A stretch of 64,000 nucleotides of DNA from Anomaloglossus baeobatrachus (Eukaryota > Chordata > Amphibia > Anura > Aromobatidae): the NCBI RefSeq assembly GCF_048569485.1, contig NC_134360.1, positions 208,017,664 to 208,081,663 of the forward strand, in the 5' to 3' direction. A model generated the notes under the pieces. The model saw only the letters and a list, made by a program, of their open reading frames with translations, was not told the origin of the DNA and ran no database searches. Positions 1 through 11,810 of the stretch are shown in pieces; the first letter of the stretch is position 1; each line of letters opens with the position of its first letter. The position numbers and the translations under genes are program-made.

Positions 1-1640
1 AGGGCGAAGTCAGGGTCAGAGCCCTGAGCTCCCCCGTCCGCCTCGTCGTCCTGAGAGTCCTCAAGCTGGGATCCAGAGCAGCGTGAGGAGGCCGGGGAAG
101 AGTCCCAGCGAGGCCGCTTAGCCGGTCTGGGGCTGCGGTCCGGGCAGGAGTCCTCCGCCTGGGGCCTAGGGGCTATCCTGGGAGCGCGCTGCGGCGCAGA
201 CCGAGAAGGGCCTGGAGGAGACAAACTAACAGGGGCCGGGGCCTGTGAAGGGCCCGGTCTGGACTGCAAAGCTTTAAGGAGCTTAGATGACCATTTGTCC
301 ATAGACTGTGCAATGGACTGAGAAAGTGACTGAGAGAGTTTCTCAGCGAAAGAGGCCAACAACGGTGACTCTGTCCCTGCAGCCTGTTCAGTGGGAGCAG
401 GGGGATCTACATGAGCCGAGGGGCCCACAAGTGCCCTAGGCTCCGGCTGAGCAAGCGTGGCAGGAGTCGAGCATTGATCACAGTGAGGGTAGGTGGATCC
501 CGCAGGCAACATAGCCCCACAAGAGGTACAGGCCGCGAAAAAAATCTGTGCCTTAGTAGCTTTGCTCCTTGTGGACGACATGCTGTTGTCTCTTAGGAGA
601 GTGACCACTGAGGGTATATAGGAAAAGGGTATACAGCCTTTCCGAACAGATATATATATCTATAATATAGATATATATATCCTGGCACCCTAGGGGGACC
701 AGCACCGTGACCGGTGTGGCTTACCAACCGCTAACGAGCGGAGTGTGTCCTCCAGATTGCCTGTCGTGGATCCCGCGGAGCTACAGAGCTTTGCTGCTGA
801 GTAGCATCCACCGGCAGAATGCTAAAAATGGCTGCCGGAGCTCTCAGGGGGGGAGTGGAGCCGAGGGCGGCGCCAGCAAAGAGCGGGAATCTGGAGTCCC
901 CACAGTGGTCAATGAGGGGGGAGGGAAACATGCAGGATGCTCCAGCCCTCAAAGCCGACGTCATGTCGGCAATCCCGCCCTAACCCCTGACAGGCAGGCT
1001 CGGGGGCGGGATTTTTCGCAACTAGGCCGCGGCGAAGCCGGGGACTAAATTTGAGGCTGTGCCCGACAAGCAGGCACGGTCGGCGCGGAAGTCCGCCGAA
1101 AAGAAAACGGACGGAACTACCGCGGCTTCCGGGGATAAGGTGCGACCCTCTCAGTACAGTCCCCACATGGGGACACAGAGTACCTTCCAGTTGCAGGGCC
1201 CGGTCCCTGGGGGTGAAGAAGCTCCGGTCCGGCAAGTTCCACCAGGGGCTGCGGATGGAGCACGGTCCCAGCTCATGGATGACCGTTTAGGATCCCACTT
1301 CTCCCAGAGCCGCATAAGGGATGGTGAAGGAGACGGCATGTGGCTCCAGCCTCCGTACCCGCAATGGTTACCTCAACCTTAACAACACCGCCGACATAGT
1401 GGGTTGAGAAGGGAACATGCCGGGGACCCCATCGGGGTCCTCTTTTCTTCCATCCGACATAACTATGTATGAGAATGCATGAGTGGATGTGTGCCTCCTT
1501 CCACACAAAGCATAAAACTGAGGAGCCTGTGATCCACGGGAGGGTGTATAGGCAGAGGGGAGGGGTTACACTTTTTTAAAAGTGTAATACTTTGTGTGGC
1601 CTCCAGAGGCAGAAGCTATACACCCAATTGTCTGGGTCTC
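1..1640 (-). mobile_element. DIRS-like tyrosine-recombinase retroelement, 5' part (fossil)
   Basis: Read on the minus strand, the element starts near 1640 with a terminal segment containing TTTCTTTGTCGCTCC. It continues through a leader of about 1 kb and then enters an open frame whose ATG is at 579-581 and which runs off the window edge. The frame begins MSSTRSK, has a CxxC...CxxC zinc-ribbon-like pattern, then a serine/glutamine-rich segment and a proline/arginine-rich tail, as in gag-like ORF1 proteins of DIRS elements. The part in view looks uninterrupted; the reverse transcriptase and recombinase would lie outside the window. The family call rests on remembered similarity, and another retroelement gag is possible. 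Confidence 0.55.
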
Positions 1641-1677
1641 CCAATGGAGCGACAAAGAAAAGTATATAAAAATCATA

Positions 1678-2258
1678 CTTTGCACGTTGCGACATCGCTA
1701 CTGCGATCTCGTCGGGGTCAAATCGAAAGTGACGCACCTCCAGCGCCGGTAACGACGTTGCAACGTGTAAAACCTAGAAGCACAGATAAACGATCGCAAA
1801 AGCGTCAAAAATCGGTGATCTGTGTTATGTCTGTCAATTCCATAATATCGCTGCAGCAACAGGTATGATGTTGTGCCTTGTTCCTGCGGCAGCACACATC
1901 ACTGTGTATGAAGCCGCAGGAGCGAGGAACATCTCCTTACCTGCCTCCACCGGCTATGCGGAAGGAAGGAAGTGGGCGGGATGTTTACGTCCCACTCATC
2001 TCCGCCTCTCCACTTCTATTGGCCGCCTGCCGTGTGACGTCGCTGTGACGCCGCACGACCCGTCCCCTTAGGAAGGAGGCGGGTCGCCGGCCAGAGCGAC
2101 GTCGCAGGGCAGGTAAGTGCGTGTGAAGCTGCCGTAGCGATAGTGTTCGCTACGGCAGCTATCACAAGATATCGCATGTTTGACGGAGGCGGGGACTATC
2201 GCGCTCGGCATCGCTACAATCGGCTAGCGATGTAGCAGCATGCAAAATACTCCTTACA
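1678..2258. mobile_element. PIF/Harbinger-type MITE, copy 1
   Basis: The segment opens with CTTTGCACGTTGCGACATCG and closes with the diverged inverse GCGATGTAGCAGCATGCAAA. Its interior (CpG-rich, GCCGCAGGAGCGAGGAACAT, GGCGGGTCGCCGGC) matches the element at 24628-25215 in opposite orientation. There is no coding capacity. The outer ends are blurred, so the boundaries are approximate. It sits almost against the end of the DIRS-like fossil. Confidence 0.7.
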
Positions 2259-3172
2259 CTCAATTTTTACTTTTTCCTATTCAACTATTCAAAAAATATA
2301 ATATATATGTAAAACTTCTATATTTTTTTTTGGGGGGGGGGGGGTGAAGAGAATGGGTGTTTTTAGAATACTTATGATTTAAAAAAAAAATTAATTATAT
2401 AGCTTATTAGTTCCACAGGGAATTTCAATCTGTGATCAAACATTTATTTAATTAATTATTTCAGTATTGCATACATGGTACAAATAATAATCTATGAAGC
2501 CCAGTCTGCATTTAGGTTTTACACAAACACAGCAATGGCGGCGACAAGAACTGTTATCTGGCCGTTGGCTACCATTGCATCCCACCGACACCTAGAGATC
2601 TTGTCACGGATTGCGCCACTTAAATGGTGCTATCATTAATAATACAGGAATACAGGAAGGAGGGCAGGAAGAGGTTAATTAGTCAAGGAAACTTTTCAGG
2701 AACGATTATATAGTCATTCTGATATGGATTTTCACAGTAAGTTCACAGGCTCATCCGGTCTAAGTGATCTATTTAATAATGTATTCAGCTTATGCAGGAG
2801 AACATAATTTACAGGTATGCAGAAAAATAACTACAAAATTAGAGGAATTTTTTGGCAAATATCATTGATGTCCTAAATTAGCCCTACAATGTGTAATTAG
2901 AGGGGAGTCTGAAGTCTAGGACTCTCACTGGTTCCAAAATCACTTTCACCAGAGGCCATTTTCTGATTGTTCAGTACCTCTGAAATGTAGTTGAGGATCG
3001 TTAAGGGAACAAATGTTGCCGCGGTGTAAGCAACGGCGCCTTGGACCCTGTTGACTAATCGCGGTACCAAAATCAGCTCTGCCTAGTATCTCCGCCACAG
3101 TCACTTGAACAGACCCAGGCTGTGCTCGCCGCAGCCAATTTCATAGTCAGAGTGCCTGTGCTTGGTTTAAAC
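2259..3172. other. Non-coding interval, no gene seen
   Basis: AT-rich sequence with a T8/G12 homopolymer junction near 2323-2344 and otherwise unremarkable sequence. I see no exon, RNA gene or repeat family I can name. Confidence 0.6.
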
Positions 3173-3876
3173 CAGGGGTTGGGAACCTATGGCTCGCAAG
3201 CCAGATGTGGCTCTTTTGATGGCTGCATCTGGCTCGTAGACAAATGTTTAATAAAAAAAAAAAATACCGTATGTTCCGGTTTGTAAGACGCACTTTTTCC
3301 CCCCAAAACTGGGGAATTATGGGGGTGCGTCTTACAGACCACATATGGCTTACCGGGGTGGCAGTGGTGGTGCAGGGTCGGCGATAATGTGGGCTCGTGG
3401 GGTGTCGCGGCGGCTAGCCCGTAGTAGCTGCCGGACTACGGGCTGCTTTGAATCTCCCGCAGTTGACGAGATTGACTTCAAGAAAATGGCTGCGGAGGCG
3501 GCTCTTGAGCAGATAAGACTCCACAGCCATTTTCTTTACGTCCGTCGCGTTGATTTGCGCATGTGCTGCCGCCATTTTCTTGAAGTCGATCTCTTCAACT
3601 GCAGGAGATTCAAAGCAGCCCGCCAGCAGATCAATGGCGCCCGCCGCTGTGACACCCCTTAAGCACGCAGCAGTATCGCCGACCCTCCGCACACTGACCA
3701 TCTTCAGCCCTGACACCCCTTCCTCTGTGTCCGCAGCATCGCCTACCCTGCCTCCTGGGACCTTCTGAGCCACTGCACCACCATTGCTCCCCCTGATGAG
3801 TATGGCTCTCACAGAATTACATTTTAAAGTATGTGGTGTTCATGGCTCTCTCTGTCAAAAAGGTTCCCGACCCCTC
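3173..3876. mobile_element. Non-autonomous hAT (Charlie-like) element with 8-bp TSD
   Basis: The left end CAGGGGTTGGGAACCTATGG and right end AAGGTTCCCGACCCCTC are inverted, and the subterminal TGGCTC motifs are typical of hAT-Charlie elements. The flanks GTTTAAAC (3165-3172) and GTTTAAGG (3877-3884) form an 8-bp target duplication matching at 6 of 8 positions. The interior is a mosaic. At 3266-3345 there is a block with TGTAAGACGCAC and its inverse GTGCGTCTTACA, like the element at 18.0-18.9 kb. At 3443-3490 and 3569-3632 there is a second inverted pair. No transposase remains. Confidence 0.85.
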
Positions 3877-3884
3877 GTTTAAGG

Positions 3885-4562
3885 GCCCTTCTTAACACAG
3901 AATGACTGTTAATCTATTTAGATGTCGCTGTCAATCAGTGACAGCGGCATTTACATGAACTGGTTGCAGATGCTTGTGTGCATCTGCGTCCATCAATCTC
4001 CCTCCATTCCCTACAATTGCAGGGTATGAAGGAGTTGGCATGGCAACCAGCAGCTTACTGAAGGCCCTGTGTTCCTGCCATCTTGGGCCTCCTGTGAAGC
4101 GCAGCCTGTGACTGGCCCTCATTTTCACCATGTTAGGCAGTATATAGTGAAAATGATCAAAAGATGTGAGAATTTCCTCCCTTTTCCCAGTTGAAAAATA
4201 AAGAAATCCCCACAAAAAAATGTAATAAACTATCAAAACTGAAAAGAAAAAAAATAAATTATGGTCTGAGTAAATGGCGACACAACTAAATTTTCTTTTA
4301 CAAAAATCTTTAATTTTTTTTGATCAATAAAATATAGAGTAAAACCTTATACATTTGGTATTGCCGTGATTGTACTGACCTGAACACTTATCTGGCCATT
4401 TTTCACAGCATCATGAAAGCTACAATAACAAAACCTAAAAACAATGGTGGCATTGCAATTTTTAATATTTTTTTTTCACATTTTACGCCATGTTTTTCAG
4501 GGGTTTTTTTCCCAAACTCTTGGGGGAAAAAAAAACAAAAGTGCAAATAAGTCTCCGGTTCA
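3885..4562. repeat. Partial copy of a TTAA-type non-autonomous element
   Basis: The part at about 4260-4560 (GGCGACACAAC, then GGTATTGCCGT) is homologous to 5365-5700 in the neighbouring element and in the same orientation. The copy is cut off where the neighbour begins at 4563, so the neighbour probably inserted into it or recombined with it. Confidence 0.55.
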
Positions 4563-5751
4563 TTAACCATTTCACGACATCTGGCATACATGTACAGCAA
4601 ATCGGAAGTGGGTGTATGGAGCGGGGTGAGCCAGCCCCAAACTTAGCAGGTAATGGCTGTATGTTACAGCCAGGACCTGCCTCTAACAATTGCAGGTGGA
4701 GGCGGAGCTCCGCCATGATTATTAACCTGGTAGATACCGCTGTCAAACTCCCGCTGCACCATTTAAGTGCTCATTGGCGCACCCGTGACGTAATCAAGGG
4801 TCACTGATGGGTTGCTATGACAGAGGAGATCAGCTGAAGACCGTGATTTTCATAGCTGCGCTCCTCTGAAGCTCTGCCCGAGGCCGGGCTTCAAAGGAGA
4901 CTGTGATTTCTGTTATATACAGCAAAGCTGTGACATCACTGGATATAGCACAAGCGATCAGTCGATTGCAGCTCAGGGACTAATACAGTGAAAAGTAAAA
5001 AAAAAAATGTTTTTTTTTATATTTTTAAAAATTAAGAAATCTATAAAAGTTCAAATCACCCCCATTTTGCACCATCAAAATAATAAAGATAATAAAAAAT
5101 TCACATATATGGCATCGCCATGTTCAGAAAAGTCTGATCTGTCAAAATATTAAAATGATACAATCTGTAAACAAAAAAATTCAAGAACACCAAAATTAAA
5201 TTTTTTTTGGTCTCTGCAATACCACAAAAAATGCTGTAACAACTGATCAAAACGTCATATCTATCCCAACATGGTATCAATAAAAACATTGTCTCACCCC
5301 TCAAAACATATGCCATCACACAGCTCCAGCAACGGAAAAAATAAAAATTTAAAGGTTTTTGGAAAAAGGCGACACAACCCCTCCATTTTTTTGTTGTTTT
5401 TTTTTTTTTTTTACAAATGTCTGATTTTTTATTTTTCACCATTAAAATTAATAAAAAATCTGGCCATGTTTGGTATTGCCGTAGTCCGTACTGATAAGGA
5501 GAATTATATTGTGAGGTCATTTTTACAACAAAATGTACACTATGAAAACAATTAATGGGAGAATTCTAGTTTTTTTTCACAATTTGGAATTTTATTTCCC
5601 TGTTTTACAGTACGCTATATGGTAAAACGAATGGTGTCATTTAAAAGTACACCACGTCCCATAAAAAAAAAGCAACAAAAAAATATGGCTCTGGGTATAA
5701 GGGGGGGGGAGCCCTCAAAAATTTAAATTGGCCACATCATGAAGGGGTTAA
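4563..5751. mobile_element. TTAA-flanked non-autonomous DNA transposon, 1.2 kb
   Basis: The left end TTAACCATTTCACGACATC and right end ATCATGAAGGGGTTAA are inverted, and both carry TTAA, the target used by piggyBac and Kolobok elements. The interior is AT-rich with many A and T runs and no transposase. Which of the two superfamilies it belongs to cannot be told from the ends alone. Confidence 0.65.
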
Positions 5752-6001
5752 GATGTGCTAATGTTTTGGCAAAAGAAATATTGGTACAAAATTAGACTAA
5801 TTTAGAAGTGTTGTAAAGTTAGACAATAAGTGTGTAACGATGCACTAAATGTATCATCCAGCATTGGCCATTTTGATAAATTTGGGGCATTTTCAGATGG
5901 TCTGGTCTGCGCTGTATCAACAGGATAAGTAAATCTGCCCCATCGTGTATGTCGGCCATATTGAATAGGGCCTGAGGTCTTGTATACAGTCCATTACATC
6001 C
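5752..6001 (-). other. Probable 3' UTR of the Tctex1 gene
   Basis: Sequence directly downstream of the stop on the minus strand, up to the next transposon. It is ordinary in composition. No polyadenylation signal was pinned down with confidence in this interval. Confidence 0.4.
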
Positions 6002-6349
6002 TCACTCATAATACACCGCATACACTGTCACCACGCAGAACATGGTGGAGTTCTGGAAGCTGCAGGAGGTGACGTTATCAGAGTACGAGTCCCATAGACA
6101 CTGACTGGTCATCAGAATGTCCTCTCGGTTCTTGCTCCCGATCGCCATGTTGCAGATGAGTTTGTATCGCGGCGGCGTGACTCTGCGGACCATTTTCTTG
6201 ATGTCTTCGCACAAGTTTTTGGTGAGGTCAGCAGACGTACTTGGGTCGTAGGTCACGTTCCTTAGCTTTGCTGCTAAAAAATCCTGGATAAGTTCCTTCG
6301 CTAGGGAATATGGGAATCTTTGCGGAGGATTTGCAGAGCCAGCAGGTAC
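6002..6349 (-). CDS. Tctex1-type dynein light chain, coding exon 3 (terminal)
   Basis: This exon encodes residues 85-199, containing nearly the whole Tctex-1 domain. Recognisable family blocks are PPRYKLICNMAIG, SQCLWDSYSDN and the terminal VTVYAVYYE followed by TGA. Tctex-1 proteins bind dynein intermediate chain as dimers and act in cytoplasmic or axonemal dynein; longer Tctex1D members are often ciliary. The acceptor is TTATTATTAG/GTACCTG, and phase 0 matches the preceding exon. The protein is closest by eye to the TCTEX1D1/DYNLT5 and TCTE3 group, but I cannot assign the orthologue. The frame is intact. The exon is 15.7 kb from exon 2, a gap filled with transposons. Confidence 0.9.
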   Translation of the reverse strand, partial: VPAGSANPPQRFPYSLAKELIQDFLAAKLRNVTYDPSTSADLTKNLCEDIKKMVRRVTPPRYKLICNMAIGSKNREDILMTSQCLWDSYSDNVTSCSFQNSTMFCVVTVYAVYYE

Positions 6350-6429
6350 CTAATAATAAAAACATCATTAAAAAAGGTAAAGTGAAGCCTTCCATTATAA
6401 TATATATTTCATGTTCACATATTTAACAT

Positions 6430-7735
6430 TTAAAGGGGTTATCCGGCTTATTTTGCTTTTTTTATTATTTACACTATTGGGCTACATTGGGGCAGGTAAG
6501 TAGATAGTGAGCACTTACCTGCCCCGCTGTCAGCCCCTCTCCCCAGGCTCAGAGCGGTCATGTGACTGCTCCTGCTGTGATTTTGCTACTTCCGGTCATT
6601 TCATGTCAACATGGGCAGGCCCATGTTGACATGCAAATCTGCCACTGCATGTTGCCGCCCTGCTGGGCTGTACAGTGCGATGAGCCCCGCCCCCTCCCTG
6701 TGCGCTGCTATCTCTGCACTGTATGTGCTGGACAAACACAGGGCTGCCCTCTCTGTCTAGGACACTGTGAGCGCTGTTTGCCCAACAGTGTCCTCAGCTC
6801 ATTATGTTGTATGGTGCCCGGGCAACTGTGACCCCCCCTCCCCCGTGCACTGTCTCTGATGACTGCAGCCTCCCATGCTCCTGGCTTCTGAATACAGTCA
6901 GAAGCAGGGATGTCACCTGACAGCAGCGAACAACAGCACTGAGTTCTGTATGGGACACTGCAATCATCACAGCACGGAGAAGAGACAGCATGCTGCACGA
7001 GTGAGAAGGGAGAGCGCGCAGGGGGGGAGGGGGCAGAGAAGAGCGTCCACGGCTGACAGAGTGGGGGGCTAGAGAAGAGATCATCGGTGACACAGCAGGG
7101 GGGCAGAAACGAGACTTCATGGGGGTGAGAGACAGGGGAGAGCTGGGGGCAGAGGAGACAGTGCAGTGGGAGAGAAGAGAGTGCATGAGGGGGATAATGT
7201 ATATTATATAAGTGTGTGTGTGTGTGTGTGTGTGTGCGGTGCACAGCCTGATGTGTGTGTGTGTGTGTGTGTGGTGCACAGCCTGATGTGTGTGTGTGTG
7301 TGTGTGCCCGATGTGGTGTGGGGTGCAGAGCCCGATGTGGTGTGGGGTGCAGAGCCTGATTTGGTGTGGGGTGCAGAGCCCGATGTGGGGCTGTTATTTG
7401 CAATGCTGTAGTGATACCAGGTCAGGTGCTGGGGCAGAATATACTGACAGGGAATGTGTGTGCAGGGGGTGGGCAGAGGGTGCGGCTGGACACTGGGGTG
7501 GGGCTGGACAGTGAAGCCGGGCGGTGCCAGCTGTGACTGAGAGGTTCAGCACAGGAAGTTATCATGTTTGCTGGAGCTGAATGTAAACAAGAAGCTGCAG
7601 AGAATAAAAAGGTATAATTCAAGAGGAACAAAAGTTAGAAAACAAAAAATAACAATGTAGGGGTGTTTAATATGACAATACAGCACAGATTAGCTTAAAC
7701 GCAAACATTTTTGTTATGTTGGACAACCCCTTTAA
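6430..7735. mobile_element. TTAA-flanked non-autonomous DNA transposon, 1.3 kb
   Basis: The left end TTAAAGGGGTTATCC and right end GGACAACCCCTTTAA are inverted and carry TTAA. The interior is GC-rich with GT microsatellites and a short 24-bp tandem. It lies 80 bp inside the Tctex1 intron from exon 3. No transposase frame is present. Confidence 0.7.
7203..7390. repeat. GT microsatellite and 24-bp tandem
   Basis: Three GT runs at about 7211-7235, 7253-7272 and 7287-7305 are separated by the spacer GGTGCACAGCCTGA. They pass into about three copies of a 24-bp unit built on GTGGTGTGGGGTGCAGAGCC. The histidine/threonine frames here are products of the repeat. Confidence 0.9.
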
Positions 7736-7804
7736 TTGTACTGTAATTTATCAAAATTTTTTAAAATGATCCTGCCTTACCCTAAAAAAAGCCTCTCTGA
7801 AGCA

Positions 7805-8016
7805 CCCCCACTAAGTTTCTCCCTTCTGTATAACGTTTTGGATAGTGCCTGTTGTGAAGTGTAATCCGTATCTAGCAGCAGAGATGCCAAGATGGATTAC
7901 AGACAGTGTTGGCGGGGGTCTTTGTCTCTGCGCCTGTTCTCTTGTCTGTCAAATTGGATTTGGGCATAACCGAGAGATGGGTTTTCAGTTCAAGTCCGAT
8001 AAGCCATTGGATAGTG
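7805..8016. repeat. Duplicated unit R, first copy (left part)
   Basis: The stretch ending GTTTTCAGTTCAAGTCCGAT matches 9440-9612 (GGTTTTCAGTTCAAGAGAGA) in the same order and orientation. The first copy resumes at 9322 after an L2 insertion. This is an old tandem duplication of unique or low-copy sequence within the Tctex1 intron. Confidence 0.65.
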
Positions 8017-9315
8017 TCCTCCTCCTCCTGGACCTGTCCTCTGCCTTCGACACAGTAGACCATTCCCTCCTACTACAGATTCTCTCATCTCTGGGCATCA
8101 CAGACTTGGCCCTATCTTGGATCTCCTCATACCTAACCGACCGAACTTTCAGCGTCTCCCATTCTCACACCACTTCCTCATCTCACCCCTATCTGTCGGT
8201 GTCCCCCAAGGTTCAGTTCTTGGACCCTCGCTGTTCTCCATCTACACCTTCGGCCTGGGACAGCTCAAAGAGTCCCACGGCTTCCAGTATAACCTCTATG
8301 CCGATGACACACAGATCTACCTCTCTGGACCTGACATTACCTCTCTACTAACCAAAATTCCACAATGTCTGTCTGCTATTTCATCCTTCTTCTCTGCGTG
8401 ATTCCTAAAGCTTAACATGGACAAAACAGAATTCATTGTTTCCTCCTCCTCACTCATCTCCTCCAACAAGCCGTTCCATCAAACTCAATGGTTGCTCACT
8501 CTCTGTCTCACAAGCTCATTGCCTTGGAGTAACCCTCGACTCTGCTCTATCCTTCAAGCCACACATCCAAGCCCTCTTCAACTCATGCAGACTACAACTC
8601 AAAAATATCTCCCGGATCTGTGCTTTCTTTAACCAAGTATCAGCAAAAACATTAGTGCATGCCCTCTTCATCTCCCGCCTCGACTACTGCAACCTCCTGC
8701 TCTCTGGCCTCCCTTCCAACACTCGTGCACTCCTTCAATCTATCCTAAACTCTGCAGCCCGCTTAATCCACCTCTCCCCTCGCTATTCCCCAGCCTCGCC
8801 ACTCTGCCAATCCCTTCACTGGCTTCCCAATGACTCCAGTTCAAAACATTAACCATGACATACAAAGCCCTCCACAACCTGTCTCCTCCTTACATCTGTG
8901 ACCTAGTCTCCAGGTACCTACCTGCATGCAACTTCAGATCCTCACAAGATCTCCTTCTTTACTCCTCTCCTATCTCCTCTTCCCACAATCGCGTACAAGA
9001 TTTCTCCCGTGCCTCCCCCATACTCTGGAACGCTCTACCTCAGCATATCAGACTCTCCCCTACCGTGGAAAGCTTTAAGAGAAACCTAAGACCCATCTCT
9101 TCCAACAAGCCTACAACCTACAATAGCCCTCAGTCCAGTAGACCACTGCGCAACCAGCTCTGTCCTCACTTATTGTACCATCACCCATTCCCTGTAAACT
9201 GTAAGCCCTCGCGGGCGGTCCTCTCTCCTCCTATACCAGTCTGTTTTGTTAATGATTGCTGTACGTATACACTCTTTCACTTGTAAAGTGCCATGGAATA
9301 AATGGCGCTATAATA
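8017..9315 (+). mobile_element. L2-clade LINE, 5'-truncated, reverse transcriptase remnant
   Basis: The frames retain L2/CR1-type reverse-transcriptase blocks: [39 protein letters not shown], and downstream SRLDYCNLLLSGLP and a terminal AAPILWNALP-like block. The copy is broken by several frameshifts and an in-frame stop at about 8401. The 3' end TGGAATAAATGGCGCTATAA is the usual L2 tail. ATAGTG flanks it at 8011-8016 and 9316-9321, consistent with a 6-bp target duplication. It is a dead 5'-truncated copy inserted in repeat R. Confidence 0.88.
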
Positions 9316-9321
9316 ATAGTG

Positions 9322-9648
9322 GCAGAAACAATGCAAGCTGGAAAGCGAAAGAAGTGGAAGTTCCAGCTCTAATAGTGCTGGCAGAATGCTGATTAAAAAT
9401 TATCCGCCGAATTAAAAAGAATGAACGTGAGAATCAAGACTACACTTGTGTCCAATATATCCAGGTACAAGCTGCATCCAGCAGCTGAGACAGATTATAA
9501 ACAGGGGGCAGGCCTTTGTTTCTGCTCTTGTTTGCCTCTCTATCAAATTGAACATGAGCATAACAGAGGTGGGTTTTCAGTTCAAGAGAGATAAGCTATT
9601 GGCTGAAGCAATGTATGCGGAGAAGTGAAACAGACGTTCCAGCTCTAA
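9322..9648. repeat. Unit R: end of first copy and start of second copy
   Basis: 9322-9390 completes copy 1 and contains the undisturbed site CCAGCTCTAATAGTGCTGGC. 9440-9648 is copy 2, broken at CCAGCTCTAA by the composite element that follows and resumed at 12716. Confidence 0.65.
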
Positions 9649-10135
9649 GGGTATGTGCACACGTTGCTTTTTTTTCCGCGCGGAAAAAAACGCACCCTCT
9701 GGCAGAGGGGAGAATAGTAAACAATGCTTTTTGAGAAACAACGCATCGAAAACGCATGCGTTTTTCATGCGTTTTTCATGCGTTTTTTTAGGTGCGTTTT
9801 TTAAGACTTGTCAGTGTTAATAAAGTTGGTTGAACACAGACCTTTGGAAAAAAAAACCTGTGATGTCATTTCCTTCCCCACATTCTGTTTGGATAAATGG
9901 GAGGGCTTGGAATGGAAGGAGCACCATTTGAATTTTGGAAAAGTTGAAATAAACTTTGCGCACCATGTCACATTAGCAGAGCCCCTTGGGTACCTATATG
10001 TCAGAAAACCCCCACAAGTGACCCCATTTTGGAATCTGCACCCCTCAAGGATTTTATTCAGGAGTATATTAAGCATTTTGAATCCACAGCTACTTCACCC
10101 AAAATGTTGCTGTAGCAACAATATTCTCACTTTTA

Positions 10136-10769
10136 GGCCTGTTTCACACATCAGTGAAAAACACTGACGTTTTTCACTGGCGTGTAAAACACGCACATGT
10201 CCCTCCGTGTGCCGTGAATCACGGCACACATGGGTTGTCTAAGTGCAATACGGGCTCCGTTCTCCGTGGCCCGTGATTGCACTTAGAGATTAACTCACCT
10301 GTGCCCGCTCCCGCTCTCCATGGTGCTGATCGCTCCCGCGGTGCAGCATCCGGCCAGCGCTGACCCCCGCAGCAGCTGCTTCCAGGTCGGCTGTGTCGCA
10401 CATCATGAATATGCGCGACAATAATGAGCCGGCTCAGAAGTAGCAGGGAGAACGGGCTGCAGAGGACATCGCTGGAGCCGGGTGAGTTAAAATGATTTTT
10501 ATTTTAAAAGCACGTTTTTTTCTGGCACGTGTTTCACGGACCACACCACTGCGTGGTCCGTGGAACATCAGTGATGCCAGAAAAAAATGGACATGTCTCC
10601 GTGCGGCAATCACGCACACGCGGGTACGCTGCACGGAGACACGTGCAGTGAAAAATCACTGACGTGTGAGCAGACCCATTCATTATAATGGGTCTGCGTA
10701 TGTCAGTGATTCTGGTACGTTTAAAAAAAAGCACAAACGTACCAGAATCACTGACGTGTGAAAGAGGCC
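10136..10769. mobile_element. MITE, 634 bp, nested
   Basis: Inverted ends are GGCCTGTTTCACACATCAGT and CTGACGTGTGAAAGAGGCC, with TTA on the left and TAA on the right. A second inverted pair built on CACTGACGT/ACGTCAGTG and a central GC-rich part show a foldback design. There is no coding content. Confidence 0.75.
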
Positions 10770-10772
10770 TAA

Positions 10773-11130
10773 GGCTATGTGGCCATGATCCAGCGACACG
10801 GCGTCTAGTACACAGTGTCAGCCTTCCTGCAGAGATGTGAGTGTTGTCCACGGGAGAACGCAGCTGCCCATGCCCACGATTTGGGTTCAGGCCGCTGTGG
10901 AGCTCTATGCTACCTGCAGAGAACACTCATCTACGCAGCATAAATTGACATGCTGAGGCTCGGGAAGCTGCGCCACCGGTCGGTTTATGCTGCGGAGAAG
11001 AGAAGCACAGTGGGCATGAGATTTCTAAAAATCCTTCCACTGTGCTTCTACTGCACAACGCAGCGTCATGGACGCAGGGAAAACAATCTGCGCCCAAAAC
11101 GCTGCAAACCCCGATTGTGGGCATCCAGCC
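10773..11130. mobile_element. Short MITE, 358 bp, abutting the previous one
   Basis: Ends are GGCTATGTGGCCATGATC and GATTGTGGGCATCCAGCC. TAA lies at 10770-10772 and 11131-11133. The left TAA is also the right flank of the preceding MITE, so the two share one target site. Confidence 0.65.
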
Positions 11131-11264
11131 TAAAAAGCGTCAATGGAGGTCAAATATATATACAACGTCCCACCCCCCCCTGCATATTCTAAGCTGGCAC
11201 CTTTAGTACCTTTCATGTGGCACTAAAGGGTGCCTAGCCTAGTTTTTATCACAAAAACAAAAAA

Positions 11265-11810
11265 AAATGGCGTGGGGTCCCCCCTATTTTTGATAGCCAG
11301 TCAGGGTAAAGCAGACAGCTGTAGCCTGCAAACCACAGCTGGCAGCTTCATCTTGTCTGGTGATCTATTTGGAGGGCTCCCCAGGTTTTTTTTTTTTTAT
11401 TTATAAATAAAAATAATAAAAAAAAAACAACATGGGGTCCCCCCCAAATTAGATCACCAGCCAAGGTGAAGCTGACAGCTGAGGTCTGGTATTCTCAGGG
11501 TGGGAAGAGCCATGGTTATTGGACTCTTCCCAGCCTAAAAATAGCAGGCCACAGCCGCCCCAGAAGTGGCGCATCCATTAGATGCGCCAATCCTGGCGCT
11601 TCGCTCCAACTCATCCCGCGCCCTGGTGCGTTGGCTAATGGGGTAATAAATGGGGTTGATACCAGATGTGTAATGTCACCTGGCATCAAGCCCAGCAATT
11701 AGTGATGTCACGGCGTCTATCAGACACCCGACATAACTAATTGACAGTAAACAAAAGCAAAAAAAGACAACAAAAAATTTTTTATTAGAAAAAACACTCC
11801 CCAAAACATT
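11265..11810. repeat. Dispersed repeat, also found at 26.0-26.9 kb
   Basis: Blocks such as GGTAAAGCAGACAGCTG, GGCGCATCCATTAGATGCGC and TGGCATCAAGCCC recur at 26010-26330 and, inverted, at 26560-26870. It is non-coding. The type of the parent element is not clear. Confidence 0.6.

Noticed and set aside
6708-7403. 231-codon His/Pro/Thr-rich minus-strand frame
   Set aside because: It is driven by GT microsatellites and a 24-bp tandem in a non-autonomous transposon.
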